From positions 1,364,001 through 1,428,000 of the forward strand of contig JADKDD010000002.1 in assembly GCA_016718525.1 (NCBI GenBank): a stretch of DNA of 64,000 bases, written 5' to 3'. The position numbers and the translations under genes are program-made. The stretch is from Rhodocyclaceae bacterium (lineage in GTDB: Bacteria; Pseudomonadota; Gammaproteobacteria; Burkholderiales; Rhodocyclaceae). Of the stretch, positions 34,236 to 43,203 are shown in pieces. The notes below the pieces were generated by a model that made no database searches, was not told where the DNA came from, and was given only the letters and a program-made list of their open reading frames with translations. How positions within the stretch are numbered: the stretch's first letter is position 1; each line of letters starts with the position of its first letter.

Positions 34236-35018
34236 TCAGTGAGTGTGTGCGTGCCCGCTACTGAGCACCACAAAGGCCACGCCGGCGGCGATTAGCACGA
34301 TGTGGATAGGAATTCCTGCCTGCTCACCGCGCAAACGCGGCAATAAATCGGCGACGGCGATATAGATGAATCCGGCGGCAGCCAAAGTCAGAGCAACGGG
34401 GACCAGATTCTGTGCATAGGCCAATAAATAGTAGCCAAGAACGCCGCCTCCAATATTGGCCATGCTCGACATGCCGTTCCAAAACAAGGCGCGTCGGCGG
34501 CCCCAGCCCGAAGCCAGCAATAAGGCAAAATCGCCGGCCTCTTGCGGCACCTCGTGAGCCACAATGGCAATTGTTGTGGCCCAACCCAACGCCGGATCTG
34601 CCAGAAAAGCGGCGGCGATCAATACGCCGTCTGTGAAATTGTGGAATGCATCACCGATCAAGATCATCGGCGCGCGCTTGACTTGCTCAGCCGCATGTGG
34701 ACAGTCATCGTGATGGTGCGCGTGGCGCCAAAAGGTGAAGCGTTCCAATACGAAGAAACCGAGAATGCCGCCAAGTAGCAGCGGAAACACATCCTTTGGC
34801 ATCATCCCGGCGTTTAAACCCGAGTGCATTGCCGTCTCGAGTGCTTCCGGCAATAGATTCAGCAGTGCTGTGGTAAGTAGCGTTCCTGCGGCAAAGCTGA
34901 CAGCCATGGGTAAGAACCGGCGTGGCAGGCCGGTCATGACAGCGGCGGCAGCGATTACGCTAAGCAATCCACCGGCGAGACAGGCAAGGATGATTTGTGA
35001 AAGTAGCGGCAGTGTCAT
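34236..35018 (-). CDS. ZIP family metal transporter
   Basis: 260 residues from the ATG at 35,018; a GTG at 35,072 would add sequence lying close to the operator. About eight membrane segments, with the metal-path motifs HNFTDGVLIAAAFL and HEVPQEAGDFALLLASG (HxxP with Glu), and a cytoplasmic His-rich loop (WRHAHHHDDCPHAAEQ). It should import zinc, possibly iron, across the inner membrane. It is the first gene of the five-gene operon divergent from the Zur-like gene. Confidence 0.9.
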   Translation of the reverse strand: MTLPLLSQIILACLAGGLLSVIAAAAVMTGLPRRFLPMAVSFAAGTLLTTALLNLLPEALETAMHSGLNAGMMPKDVFPLLLGGILGFFVLERFTFWRHAHHHDDCPHAAEQVKRAPMILIGDAFHNFTDGVLIAAAFLADPALGWATTIAIVAHEVPQEAGDFALLLASGWGRRRALFWNGMSSMANIGGGVLGYYLLAYAQNLVPVALTLAAAGFIYIAVADLLPRLRGEQAGIPIHIVLIAAGVAFVVLSSGHAHTH

Positions 35019-35076
35019 GGGGAATTTGGCGGATGGGGCAGCACTAAATGCTCCTCCGCGGCATTTGAACACAAGC

Positions 35077-35111
35077 GAGATTCAAATGCAACTAAGTTGC
35101 ATTTGAATCTC
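35077..35111. promoter_or_regulatory. Zur-type operator palindrome
   Basis: Arms of 16 bases, GAGATTCAAATGCAAC and GTTGCATTTGAATCTC, are perfectly complementary around TAA. It lies between the ZIP operon start (35,018) and the Zur-like start (35,133) and can control both. The ATGCAAC-N3-GTTGCAT heart resembles Fur-superfamily sites. There is no T tract, so it is not a terminator. Confidence 0.8.
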
Positions 35112-35132
35112 CCCTGTGGTTTCATAGCACCT

Positions 35133-35561
35133 ATGCCCACCGCGAAATCAACGCTCTCGACATCCGACTTGATCCGAGCAACTGGTGTCAAGGTTACTCC
35201 TGCCCGCATGCGGGTATTGGAGTTACTCAATGGTGCCGGACGCCCGTTGAGTCACTCGGATATAGAAAGTGCCCTGGTCGCCAGGCCAATTGACCGCGTG
35301 ACGCTATACCGTGTGCTTGATTCTCTCGTCGCCAGCGCTCTAGCCCTCAAGGCGGTCGATACCCGAGGTGTTTATCACTACTCCGCTGCCGCTGCGCATC
35401 ACCGGCACAGCAACCACGTGCACTTTCATTGCACCGGATGCGGTGGAAGTTTTTGTCTTGACGCCAAGCCGCCTTCAGCACCAAAGTTGCCGCGCGGCTT
35501 TCAGTTGAGCGCAATCGCCTTTGAGTTACGTGGCAAGTGTAAATCGTGTATCTCAGGATAG
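35133..35561 (+). CDS. zur: Fur-family regulator, Zur-like
   Basis: 142 residues from the ATG at 35,133; an in-frame TTG at 35,097 lies inside the operator. The N-terminal winged helix (GVKVTPARMRVLELLNGAGRP, SHSDIESAL) is followed by the dimerisation domain with metal ligands: HHRHSNHVHFHCTGCGG and the C-terminal CKSC, giving two CxxC pairs for the structural zinc. The zinc-transport operon across the palindrome argues for Zur rather than Fur. It should repress both units when zinc is sufficient. Confidence 0.85.
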   Translation: MPTAKSTLSTSDLIRATGVKVTPARMRVLELLNGAGRPLSHSDIESALVARPIDRVTLYRVLDSLVASALALKAVDTRGVYHYSAAAAHHRHSNHVHFHCTGCGGSFCLDAKPPSAPKLPRGFQLSAIAFELRGKCKSCISG

Positions 35562-35905
35562 TCCGGCGCTGCTTAGGCGCGATCTTGCTTGCCATGACGA
35601 CCATTTCGGTCGTGTGGGCCGAGGGCACACCTGAACAGCAAGCCTGCAGTGACCTGGCCAAACGCGAACCGGATGGATCGGCAAGCGATCGATTCATGCG
35701 TGAATGGTGTCAGCGCAATGCATCTGGCAAGTCCGCTGCCGCGGAAAAGCCGGACGCAGGGCCAGTGACCCCGTCGCGCACTGACATGCCGATTTATCGG
35801 GCGGACGATACTGCGGAGCAGCTCAATTCATCCCGTTTGCCACCCGGATATCACTGTCACATGATGAAATTTGGCGAGCGAATTTGCCATGGGGGTCTGG
35901 ATTAG
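35546..35905 (+). CDS. Small exported hypothetical protein
   Basis: 119 residues from a GTG that overlaps the zur end by 16 nt. Signal peptide MYLRIVRRCLGAILLAMTTISVVWA, then a short Cys-containing region (EQQACSDLAKREPD, REWCQRNA) and a C-terminal YHCHMMKFGERICHGG with His/Cys residues that could bind metal. I do not recognise a family. The overlap suggests coexpression with zur. Confidence 0.6.
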   Translation: MYLRIVRRCLGAILLAMTTISVVWAEGTPEQQACSDLAKREPDGSASDRFMREWCQRNASGKSAAAEKPDAGPVTPSRTDMPIYRADDTAEQLNSSRLPPGYHCHMMKFGERICHGGLD

Positions 35906-36077
35906 GTGAGTTTGCCGGCACCGGCGGTTGTCAGGAAGCCGCTGTACGGCTAATGCTCCAACTCCTAAGTGCGATGCGGAAGACTCGTCAGCCAAATGGG
36001 TCAATCAGGCTGATATCCATGACGAGGCGATATATACTGCGCGCTCTGTAATTACTTAGACGCTCCGCGAATTGTCT

Positions 36078-37292
36078 GTGAGTGACGACGACGACGATTT
36101 AGGTTCCCTCGACTTTACGCTGCCGGATTCAATCCCCGAAGCCGCAGCCCCGCCGGAACCATCGAAAACCTCGGGTTTAGCGCTTGCCTTAGAGCCGCTG
36201 CCTGAGCGCCCGTCTGCGCCTGCGGCCGATGCAGTTGCGGCGGCACCCGCACTCGTCGCGCAAGCAGCCAAAGGGGCAGCCCGGCGCAAACTGGTTGTTC
36301 CGGCCTCGTTAAGCGAAGCGGCGGAACTGCACTCCAATGGCGACGATCTGGCGGCCTGCAAGACGCTTGAATTGGCCATCAGAAACGCAGGGAGCCTGGG
36401 CGAGTTTGTGGCCGCTGCATGGTTATGCTTGTTTGAGCTCCTGACCTTGCTTGGTCGCCGGACTGCGTTTGATCAGCTGGCACTGGCCTATGCCAAGCGA
36501 TTCGAGGAGTCGCCGCCAACCTGGACTGAAGCAGCCTTGCAGGCAAGCGAAATGGACATGACGACCGGAGGTCATGCGCAGATTGCGCTGACCGGAAAGC
36601 TGACGGCGGCCGTTGGCGATACCTTGAAAAAGGTCATGCAACTGGCGCAAGGCAATTCCGTCGTGCGGCTGGAGTTGAGCAAGCTTACCGATGCCGACAA
36701 TGATGGATGCACATTGGTGCGACGCGCTTTGATTGCACTGAAGAAAGCTGGACGAGAGTGTTTATTGGGCAACCCGAAAGCACTTGCTGATATTTTGCAA
36801 GGAAAGGTTGTCATGGGTCGTCGCAAAGACGAATCGATGTGGTTGCTGCTGTTGGATGTCTATCAGTTGATGGGCGACCAGAATGCATTTGAAGAGACTG
36901 CCGTCAATTATGCGGTTACTTTTGAGGTGTCGCCGCCATCATGGGACGCCAAGGCGATACCGAGCAGCACTGAATCAGAGCCCGAAACATCGATGGACCT
37001 TAACGCTGGCGGTGGGAGCAACTTTGCACTACGCGGGCAACTGGTTGGCGCAAGTGCAGCCGACTTCGCCGGAGTCGACGCCTTGGCAGCAGCAGAAGGA
37101 CCGATAGAGATTGACGCCAGCGCACTGGTGCGAATTGATAAGGCAAGTGCCGACGAACTGCGCACCAAGCTGGAAGCTCTGAAACAGTCTGGCCGGACAA
37201 TTGAATTGAAAAACCTGAGCCCGCTCACCCGCATCTTCCTGATCGTGCACGATTTTGCTGCTGTCGCCAAACTGGTCGCGCGCAAGGCTTGA
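36078..37292 (+). CDS. STAS-domain protein next to hslVU
   Basis: About 404 residues from the GTG at 36,078 (TTG at 36,072 is possible). An acidic N-terminus (VSDDDDDLGSLDFTLPDS) and Pro/Ala linker lead to two halves. The C-terminal ~90 residues (AEGPIEIDASALVRIDKAS, LKQSGRTIELKNLSPLTRIF) resemble a STAS domain; the first half carries a similar stretch (NSVVRLELSKLTDADNDGCT). Such proteins are found upstream of hslVU in betaproteobacteria; the function is not known. No signal peptide, so it is probably cytoplasmic. Confidence 0.7.
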   Translation: MSDDDDDLGSLDFTLPDSIPEAAAPPEPSKTSGLALALEPLPERPSAPAADAVAAAPALVAQAAKGAARRKLVVPASLSEAAELHSNGDDLAACKTLELAIRNAGSLGEFVAAAWLCLFELLTLLGRRTAFDQLALAYAKRFEESPPTWTEAALQASEMDMTTGGHAQIALTGKLTAAVGDTLKKVMQLAQGNSVVRLELSKLTDADNDGCTLVRRALIALKKAGRECLLGNPKALADILQGKVVMGRRKDESMWLLLLDVYQLMGDQNAFEETAVNYAVTFEVSPPSWDAKAIPSSTESEPETSMDLNAGGGSNFALRGQLVGASAADFAGVDALAAAEGPIEIDASALVRIDKASADELRTKLEALKQSGRTIELKNLSPLTRIFLIVHDFAAVAKLVARKA

Positions 37293-37425
37293 AATAAACC
37301 GTTCGAGCCGCATATCGGAGTGAGTCTGAGTAGACTTATATAACGCGCTAGCCGGGCCGATTGGCGTCATCCCATTGCGTTATCCGATCCATACAATGCA
37401 GACTGTTTGATTGAGGGAACCCAAT

Positions 37426-37962
37426 ATGGAGCAATACCACGGCACCACCATTCTGTCAGTCCGTCGCGGTAATCGAGTGGCACTGGGAGGCGACGGCCAA
37501 GTCACGCTGGGCAATATTGTGATCAAGGCCACCGCGCGCAAGATCCGGCGCATCTACAACGACAAGATCCTCGCCGGATTTGCCGGGGGTACTGCCGATG
37601 CGTTTACCTTGTTTGAGCGTTTTGAATCGAAGCTCGAACAACATCAGGGTAACTTGTTGCGCTCAGCAGTGGAGCTTGCCAAGGATTGGCGCACCGACCG
37701 TATGCTGCGGCGACTGGAAGCCATGTTGGCGATCGCTGACCGCGAACATTCACTCATCATCACCGGCAACGGCGATGTGCTCGAGCCGGAAATGGGCATT
37801 GTTGCCATTGGCAGTGGCGGCCCGTATGCGCAGTCTGCAGCACGCGCTTTGTTGGAGAACACCGAATTATCTCCAGCTGAAATCATTGCCAGGTCGCTGC
37901 AAATTGCCGGCGATCTCTGCATTTACACCAATCAAAATCATTTGATTGAATCTCTCGACTAA
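37426..37962 (+). CDS. hslV: ATP-dependent protease subunit HslV
   Basis: 178 residues from the ATG at 37,426, with GAGGGA upstream. Peptidase of the HslUV (ClpQY) protease. The mature N-terminal catalytic threonine should be the first Thr of TTILSVRRGNRVALGGDGQV, six residues in, after MEQYHG. In E. coli the Thr directly follows Met, so processing here must remove a short propeptide. GFAGGTADAFTLFERFE and IGSGGPYAQSAARAL are typical. It overlaps no gene but runs into hslU after 16 bases. Confidence 0.97.
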   Translation: MEQYHGTTILSVRRGNRVALGGDGQVTLGNIVIKATARKIRRIYNDKILAGFAGGTADAFTLFERFESKLEQHQGNLLRSAVELAKDWRTDRMLRRLEAMLAIADREHSLIITGNGDVLEPEMGIVAIGSGGPYAQSAARALLENTELSPAEIIARSLQIAGDLCIYTNQNHLIESLD

Positions 37963-37978
37963 GAACGAAAGATCACCA

Positions 37979-39325
37979 ATGTCATCCATGACCCCAGCCG
38001 AGATTGTTTCGGAACTCGACAAACACATCGTCGGGCAAGATCGCGCAAAACGGTCAGTGGCAATTGCCCTGCGCAATCGTTGGCGGCGAGCGCAAGTTGC
38101 CGAGCCGTTGCGGACCGAGATCACACCAAAGAATATTTTGATGATCGGGCCAACCGGAGTGGGCAAAACCGAAATTGCACGACGCCTCGCGCGCTTGGCC
38201 AATGCGCCGTTCATCAAGATTGAAGCAACCAAATTCACCGAGGTCGGCTATGTCGGCCGTGATGTCGACACGATTATTCGTGATCTCGCCGAGACCGCGA
38301 TCAAGACCGGCCGTGAACAGGCCATGCGGCGCGTGGAAGCGCGGGCAGCAGACGCAGCCGAAGATCGCATTCTGGATATTTTGTTGCCGACTGCACGGGG
38401 TGAATCGCCAGTTGGTGCTGACGAGACGCCGCCAAAGACCGGAGAGGAAAGTTCGACAAGGCAAAAGTTTCGCAAACGCCTGCGCGAAGGGAACCTGAAT
38501 GACAAGGAAATTGAGGTCGAGGTTGCGTCAACCCATGCCAGCATGGAAATTTTTGCGCCACCCGGAATGGAAGACCTGACCCAACAAATCCAGGGAATGT
38601 TTCAGAACATGGGAAGCGGCAAGCGCCAGCAACGCAAGATGAAAATCGTCGACGCGCTGAAAGTCTTGACCGACGAGGAAGCTGGCCGACTGATCAATGA
38701 CGAGGAAGTCAAAGCGGAAGCGCTTCGCAATGTCGAGCAAAATGGCATTGTCTTTCTGGATGAGATCGACAAGATTGCCACCCGCTCCGAAGTTGGTGGC
38801 GCCGATGTGTCGCGTCAAGGTGTTCAACGTGATCTCCTACCGCTGGTTGAAGGAACCACTGTCTCGACCAAGTACGGCATGATCAAGACCGACCACATAC
38901 TCTTCATTGCCAGCGGGGCATTTCACTTTGCCAAGCCGTCCGATTTGATTCCCGAACTGCAAGGTCGGTTTCCGATTCGTGTTGAGCTTGATTCACTCTC
39001 GGTACAAGATTTTCAGTGCATCCTGACGCAGACCGATGCCTGTCTGACCCGGCAGTATCAGGCATTGCTCGAAACCGAAGCGGTGCAGGTCGAATTCGCC
39101 GACTCCGGAATAAAGCGTCTCGCCGAGATCGCCTTTCAGGTAAACGAGAAAACCGAAAACATCGGTGCTCGCAGACTACACACGGTGATGGAAAAGCTGC
39201 TTGAAGAGATCTCTTTCGGTGCGGGAAAGCATGGACCCGAGAAACACACTATTGACGGCGCTTATGTAGATCTACGCTTAGGCGAATTGGCCAAGAGCGA
39301 AGATCTGGCAAGGTATGTGTTGTGA
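37979..39325 (+). CDS. hslU: HslU ATPase subunit of HslUV protease
   Basis: 448 residues from the ATG at 37,979. AAA+ unfoldase that feeds HslV. Opening PAEIVSELDKHIVGQDRAKR, Walker A IGPTGVGKTEIARRLA, Walker B GIVFLDEIDKIATRS, and the sensor-2 region KTENIGARRLHTVMEKLLEE are all present. The intermediate (I) domain is where the dispersed repeat is inserted in frame: residues ~143-151, ESPVGADETPP. The I domain is naturally variable, which would make an insertion tolerable. Confidence 0.97.
   Translation: MSSMTPAEIVSELDKHIVGQDRAKRSVAIALRNRWRRAQVAEPLRTEITPKNILMIGPTGVGKTEIARRLARLANAPFIKIEATKFTEVGYVGRDVDTIIRDLAETAIKTGREQAMRRVEARAADAAEDRILDILLPTARGESPVGADETPPKTGEESSTRQKFRKRLREGNLNDKEIEVEVASTHASMEIFAPPGMEDLTQQIQGMFQNMGSGKRQQRKMKIVDALKVLTDEEAGRLINDEEVKAEALRNVEQNGIVFLDEIDKIATRSEVGGADVSRQGVQRDLLPLVEGTTVSTKYGMIKTDHILFIASGAFHFAKPSDLIPELQGRFPIRVELDSLSVQDFQCILTQTDACLTRQYQALLETEAVQVEFADSGIKRLAEIAFQVNEKTENIGARRLHTVMEKLLEEISFGAGKHGPEKHTIDGAYVDLRLGELAKSEDLARYVL
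38407..38431 (+). repeat. Dispersed repeat, copy 6, inside hslU
   Basis: GCCAGTTGGTGCTGACGAGA followed by CGCCG, in frame, encoding SPVGADETPP in the I domain of HslU. Confidence 0.75.
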
Positions 39326-39417
39326 TTATCTAGACTGCCACATGGAACTCATATACAGACCGGTCGGACGGCAGGCGCGTCAAACGGTTTGCGAGCCCGA
39401 GAATCAAGGGTCGTAAC

Positions 39418-41478
39418 ATGAAGCCACCAGTCCGCATTCATCCAGGGACCCAGACGTTTCGCAACGATCCATCGCATGCAGGGGTTGTGGAGAAATTCAG
39501 GCAGGGCCTCGCGGCGCATCAAAAAGGACAGATGGATACAGCCGCGGCGTTATATCTGCAAGTCCTCAAGCTAAACCCCATTCATTTTGATGCGCTTCAT
39601 TTACTGGGCGTTGTTGAGCTGACAAGAGGCAACTATCAAACCTCGCTGACGTTGATCTGTAAGGCGCTTAATGTCAATAATAGGGATGCCAATGCCCACT
39701 ACAATCACGGCCTTGCACTCCAGGCGGTTGGACGACATGGCGATGCGATAGAGAGCTATGACAAGGCGGTAGCACTAAAACCGGACTATTCCAGTGCCTG
39801 GTTTAATCGTGGCAATTCACTGATGCAGGTGAATTCATTGTCGGAGGCGTTGCAGAGCTTTGACATGGCTATTCGGTGCTCGCCGAATCATGCGGTCGCG
39901 CATATGAATCGCGGTCTTGTGCTCGAGCAACTCGGCCGCAATCTTGACGCGCTTGCAAGTTATGACGAATCATTGCGGATACGATCAGATGATCCAGGCG
40001 CGCTGGTCAATCGAGGGAATGTACTCAAGGCAATGGAACGTCTTGATGAGGCGATCGACAGCTATGGTCGCGCGCTGAAGGTTGGATCAGTACCAGATTT
40101 TGCGTTCGGAATTTGGCTTCAGTTAAAAATGCAAATTTGTGATTGGGGGGACCTCAAGCGTCAGTTCGTTGAAATGAGTCAACGTATCTTGCGCGATGAG
40201 AAGATCGTCCAGCCATTCACTGTTCTGGCATCGACTGACTCGTTGCATCTGCAGCGCAAAGCGGCGGAGATTTGGATTAATGCTCGCTACCCTGGAAATG
40301 ATGCACTCCCGGCGATAGGTAAATACTCCAGCCATCCGAAAATCCGGATTGGCTACTTCTCTGCTGATTTTCATAATCACCCTATTGCGTATTTGCTTGC
40401 AGACCTAATCGAGTCGCACGACCGGGAACGCTTCGAGGTTCTGGCATTCTCCATCGGGGCCGATAAAGACGACCAAATGCGCCGACGTTTGCGCGCCGCT
40501 TTTGACCAATTCATTGAAGTGCGCGACCTGTCTGACATGGATGTCGTGAAACGAGCACGGCAGTTCGAGATCGACATTGCAATCGACCTTACCGGCCTAA
40601 CCAGCGATGCACGACCTGGCATATTTGCAATGAGGGCAGCCCCAGTGCAGGTGAGCTATCTGGGTTATTTGGGGACCATGGGAGCCGAGTACATTGACTA
40701 CCTGATAGCAGACCATGTAATTGTTCCGCCGGAATCCCGAAACAATTATGCGGAAAAGATCGCCTACCTTCCCAGCTATCAGGCGAATGACGCCAAGCGA
40801 CAGATCGCGGATCGGATGTTCACGCGAGCAGAGTTGGGTTTGCCAAATGACGGCTTCGTGTTCAGCTGCTTTAACAACAACTACAAAATTACATCGGACA
40901 CTTTTGACGGGTGGATGCGGATTCTGAAACGTGTTGATGGAAGCGTACTTTTCCTCTACGCTGAAAATCAATTTGCGGCGATCAATCTGAGGAATGAAGC
41001 TGGTATGAGAGGAGTTGATCCGAATCGACTAGTTTTTGCACAACGTTTACCGATGCCGGAATATTTGGCCAGATATCGCGTTGCAGACTTGTTCCTTGAC
41101 ACTGCGCCATATAACGCAGGCGCTACGGCTAGCGACGCCTTGTGGGCCGGCTTGCCGGTATTGACTTGTGCCGGTGAAGCATTTGCCAGTCGAGTTGCGG
41201 CGAGCCTGCTCATGGCGATCGGGCTTCCGGAACTGGTTACAACTACTCAAGAACAGTACGAATCCACGGCGGTTGAACTCGCTACCAATCGTGAACGACT
41301 ATTAATGGTCAAGCAGAAGCTCGAGAATAATCGCCTGTGTACAGCTTTGTTTGATACCGCACGATTTACCAAGGCGATTGAGTTCGCCTTCACCAAAATG
41401 TATGAGCGTTGTCAAGACGGTTCGCCGCCCCGGGAAATTGAGGTAGAGGATCAGGAATGCTCAAAGCAACTCTTCTGA
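39418..41478 (+). CDS. TPR protein with O-GlcNAc-transferase-like (SPINDLY) catalytic domain
   Basis: 686 residues. Six or so tetratricopeptide repeats (~25-245; AHYNHGLALQAVGRHGDAIE, AWFNRGNSLMQVNSLSEALQ, AHMNRGLVLEQLGRNLDALA) precede a GT41 domain (~305-670). This includes RIGYFSADFHNHPIAYLLAD (catalytic His), QVSYLGYLGTMGAEYIDYLI, FNNNYKITSDTFDGWMRIL and FLDTAPYNAGATASDALWAG. It should transfer a sugar from a nucleotide donor to protein Ser/Thr; bacterial members often modify flagellin or adhesins. Its target is unknown. It lies immediately before the left attachment site of the island. Confidence 0.93.
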   Translation: MKPPVRIHPGTQTFRNDPSHAGVVEKFRQGLAAHQKGQMDTAAALYLQVLKLNPIHFDALHLLGVVELTRGNYQTSLTLICKALNVNNRDANAHYNHGLALQAVGRHGDAIESYDKAVALKPDYSSAWFNRGNSLMQVNSLSEALQSFDMAIRCSPNHAVAHMNRGLVLEQLGRNLDALASYDESLRIRSDDPGALVNRGNVLKAMERLDEAIDSYGRALKVGSVPDFAFGIWLQLKMQICDWGDLKRQFVEMSQRILRDEKIVQPFTVLASTDSLHLQRKAAEIWINARYPGNDALPAIGKYSSHPKIRIGYFSADFHNHPIAYLLADLIESHDRERFEVLAFSIGADKDDQMRRRLRAAFDQFIEVRDLSDMDVVKRARQFEIDIAIDLTGLTSDARPGIFAMRAAPVQVSYLGYLGTMGAEYIDYLIADHVIVPPESRNNYAEKIAYLPSYQANDAKRQIADRMFTRAELGLPNDGFVFSCFNNNYKITSDTFDGWMRILKRVDGSVLFLYAENQFAAINLRNEAGMRGVDPNRLVFAQRLPMPEYLARYRVADLFLDTAPYNAGATASDALWAGLPVLTCAGEAFASRVAASLLMAIGLPELVTTTQEQYESTAVELATNRERLLMVKQKLENNRLCTALFDTARFTKAIEFAFTKMYERCQDGSPPREIEVEDQECSKQLF

Positions 41479-41488
41479 TTTGATGGGA

Positions 41489-41537
41489 TGGTGGGTTGTG
41501 ACAGATTCGAACTGTCGACCTACGGATTAAGAGTCCG
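41489..41537 (-). repeat. attL: 3' fragment of tRNA-Lys(CTT)
   Basis: 49-bp copy running TGGTGGGTTG...GAGTCCG, identical to the tRNA at 58,885. After it the sequence (TGAAAGTAC) departs from the tRNA, so this is a tRNA fragment and not a working gene. Confidence 0.93.
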
Positions 41538-41665
41538 TGAAAGTACAAAATTGATGGGTGTTGATCGGTATTCAAAAATCTGCCAAAACCCAGTGATAGA
41601 GAGGCTTTTGCCGTGTAATCATTTATCCGCGTGTTGATTTGTGTTGATTGATATGCTATAAAACT

Positions 41666-41729
41666 GCTTACATAGCGCTTACATGGAATGATTCTCGGAC
41701 ATCCTGAGAATCGTTCACTCGATGTAAGC
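41666..41729. promoter_or_regulatory. Left arm-type integrase sites and operator-like hairpin
   Basis: GCTTACAT occurs at 41,666-41,673 and 41,677-41,684 (11 bases apart) and inverted (ATGTAAGC) at 41,722-41,729. An inverted repeat GATTCTC/GAGAATC lies at 41,690-41,712. The same pair with the same spacing lies at the right end (58,809-58,827). The hairpin sits just before the integrase GTG and may be an autoregulatory site. Confidence 0.6.
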
Positions 41730-41740
41730 AAGGGGCAGAA

Positions 41741-43132
41741 GTGGCGAGAATCAGGCTCACTGCGGGACGCATAAGAGACTTCGCATGCAACGACGGCGAG
41801 GGACAATCGTTCCTGTGGGACACCGATGCACCTGGCCTAGGCATTCGTGCCACTGCTAACGGCGCTAAGTCCTACATCTTCCAAGCACGACAGGCAGGTA
41901 AGTCGATTCGCATAACGATAGGCGATGTGAAATCATGGGCTATTGAATCTGGCGATGCGGCAAACCCAGGAGCCCGTGAGCGCGCTCGGCAACTGCAAAC
42001 AATGATCGATCAGGGCATTGATCCTCGCCAAGCGCATGCGGAGCAAATCGCCCAAGTAGAAGTCAAGCGTGTCGAAGCTCAGCGCCGCGATGTAACGGTC
42101 GGTGAAGCGTGGCCTATCTACATTGAAGCACGACGGCAAAAGTGGGGTACCCGTAGCTTGCTCGATCACCAGAACATTGCTGACGCGGGCGGGTACGCGG
42201 TCAAACGCGGCGCGAAGGGACAACGGAAGGAACCTGGCGCACTGGCTTCAATGCTGCCGGTGCTGCTATCCGATGTCACTAAAGGACGTGTCAAGGCATG
42301 GCTACGCATTGAGACAGCCCGACGCCCGACACAGGCCGCCCTAGCCTTCCGTTTGCTACGTGCCTTCTTGAACTGGTGCAACGACACACCCGTCTACGCC
42401 GGTCTCGCAGCGGAAGACGCATGTTCCGCACGCATGGCGAAAGAGAATCTGACGAAGCAGATTGCCAAGAAGGATTGCTTGCAACGCGAGCAGCTTTCCG
42501 CGTGGTTTGCCGCCGTGCGCAAGATCAAGAACCCGGTCATCGCCATCTATTTACAAACCCTGCTACTGACTGGACCGCGACGTGAGGAGCTGGCCGGCTT
42601 GAAATGGACAGAAGTCGACTTTCAGTGGAGCAGTCTGACGATCCGAGACAAAGTCGACGGCGAGCGAGTTATCCCGTTGCCGCCATACGTTCACTCGCTT
42701 TTGTCTGAATTGAAGCGAATCAACAACACGCCGCCGAAGGTTAAAAAGCTACGCGGAAAGGAATTACCGGCGCCGAAATGGAAGCCTTCGCCGTGGGTGT
42801 TCAGTAGTGGTGCTGCGGCTTCTGGCCGACTGCAAGAGCCGAGTATTCAGCATCGCAAAGCTTGTGCCATCGCCGGGATCGAAGGCATGACGCTTCACGG
42901 TCTGCGCCGTTCATTCGGCACGCTGGCGGAATGGGTTGAAGCACCAGACGGTGTAGTCAAACAAATACAGGGACACAAGCCCAGCGGTACGGCAGAAAAG
43001 CATTACCGGCAACGACCGCTGGACTTGCTGCGCATGTGGCACACCAAGATTGAGAGTTGGATGCTCAGTGAAGCAGGTATCGAATTCAAATCGACTCACA
43101 ACGACGGCAGAGTAGCCAAGAGAATTAGTTAA
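41741..43132 (+). CDS. P4-type tyrosine integrase of the island
   Basis: 463 residues from a GTG with AGGGGC upstream. The N-terminal DUF4102-like arm-binding domain (FLWDTDAPGLGIRATANGAK, SYIFQARQAGKSIRITIGDV) and the catalytic domain are complete: Arg280/281 in TGPRREELAGLKW, HxxR at 386-389 in LHGLRRSFG, His412 in QGHKPSGT and the nucleophile Tyr422 in KHYRQRPLDLL. It excises and inserts the island at tRNA-Lys. It sits next to attL as usual. Confidence 0.95.
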   Translation: MARIRLTAGRIRDFACNDGEGQSFLWDTDAPGLGIRATANGAKSYIFQARQAGKSIRITIGDVKSWAIESGDAANPGARERARQLQTMIDQGIDPRQAHAEQIAQVEVKRVEAQRRDVTVGEAWPIYIEARRQKWGTRSLLDHQNIADAGGYAVKRGAKGQRKEPGALASMLPVLLSDVTKGRVKAWLRIETARRPTQAALAFRLLRAFLNWCNDTPVYAGLAAEDACSARMAKENLTKQIAKKDCLQREQLSAWFAAVRKIKNPVIAIYLQTLLLTGPRREELAGLKWTEVDFQWSSLTIRDKVDGERVIPLPPYVHSLLSELKRINNTPPKVKKLRGKELPAPKWKPSPWVFSSGAAASGRLQEPSIQHRKACAIAGIEGMTLHGLRRSFGTLAEWVEAPDGVVKQIQGHKPSGTAEKHYRQRPLDLLRMWHTKIESWMLSEAGIEFKSTHNDGRVAKRIS

Positions 43133-43145
43133 ACGAATCCAGTTG

Positions 43146-43203
43146 ACTAAAATTAGTAATAAGACTAAGTTTAGCCAATCAACTAACTAGGGCTAACTTT
43201 AGA
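43146..43203. promoter_or_regulatory. AT-rich operator-like region before the island ATPase
   Basis: CTAA/TTAG words recur four times (CTAAAATTAG, CTAAGTTTAGCC, GGCTAACTTTAG). AAGTTTAGCC and GGCTAACTTT form a near-perfect inverted repeat ending at the ATPase ATG. This is the most AT-rich stretch of the island; it is probably a repressor-bound promoter. Confidence 0.4.

Noticed and set aside
35077..35111. The palindrome as a terminator
   Set aside because: It lies between divergent starts and has no T tract; an operator is the better reading.
41489..41537. A second tRNA-Lys gene
   Set aside because: Only the 3' part is present and the sequence diverges right after the anticodon arm, so it is an attachment site.
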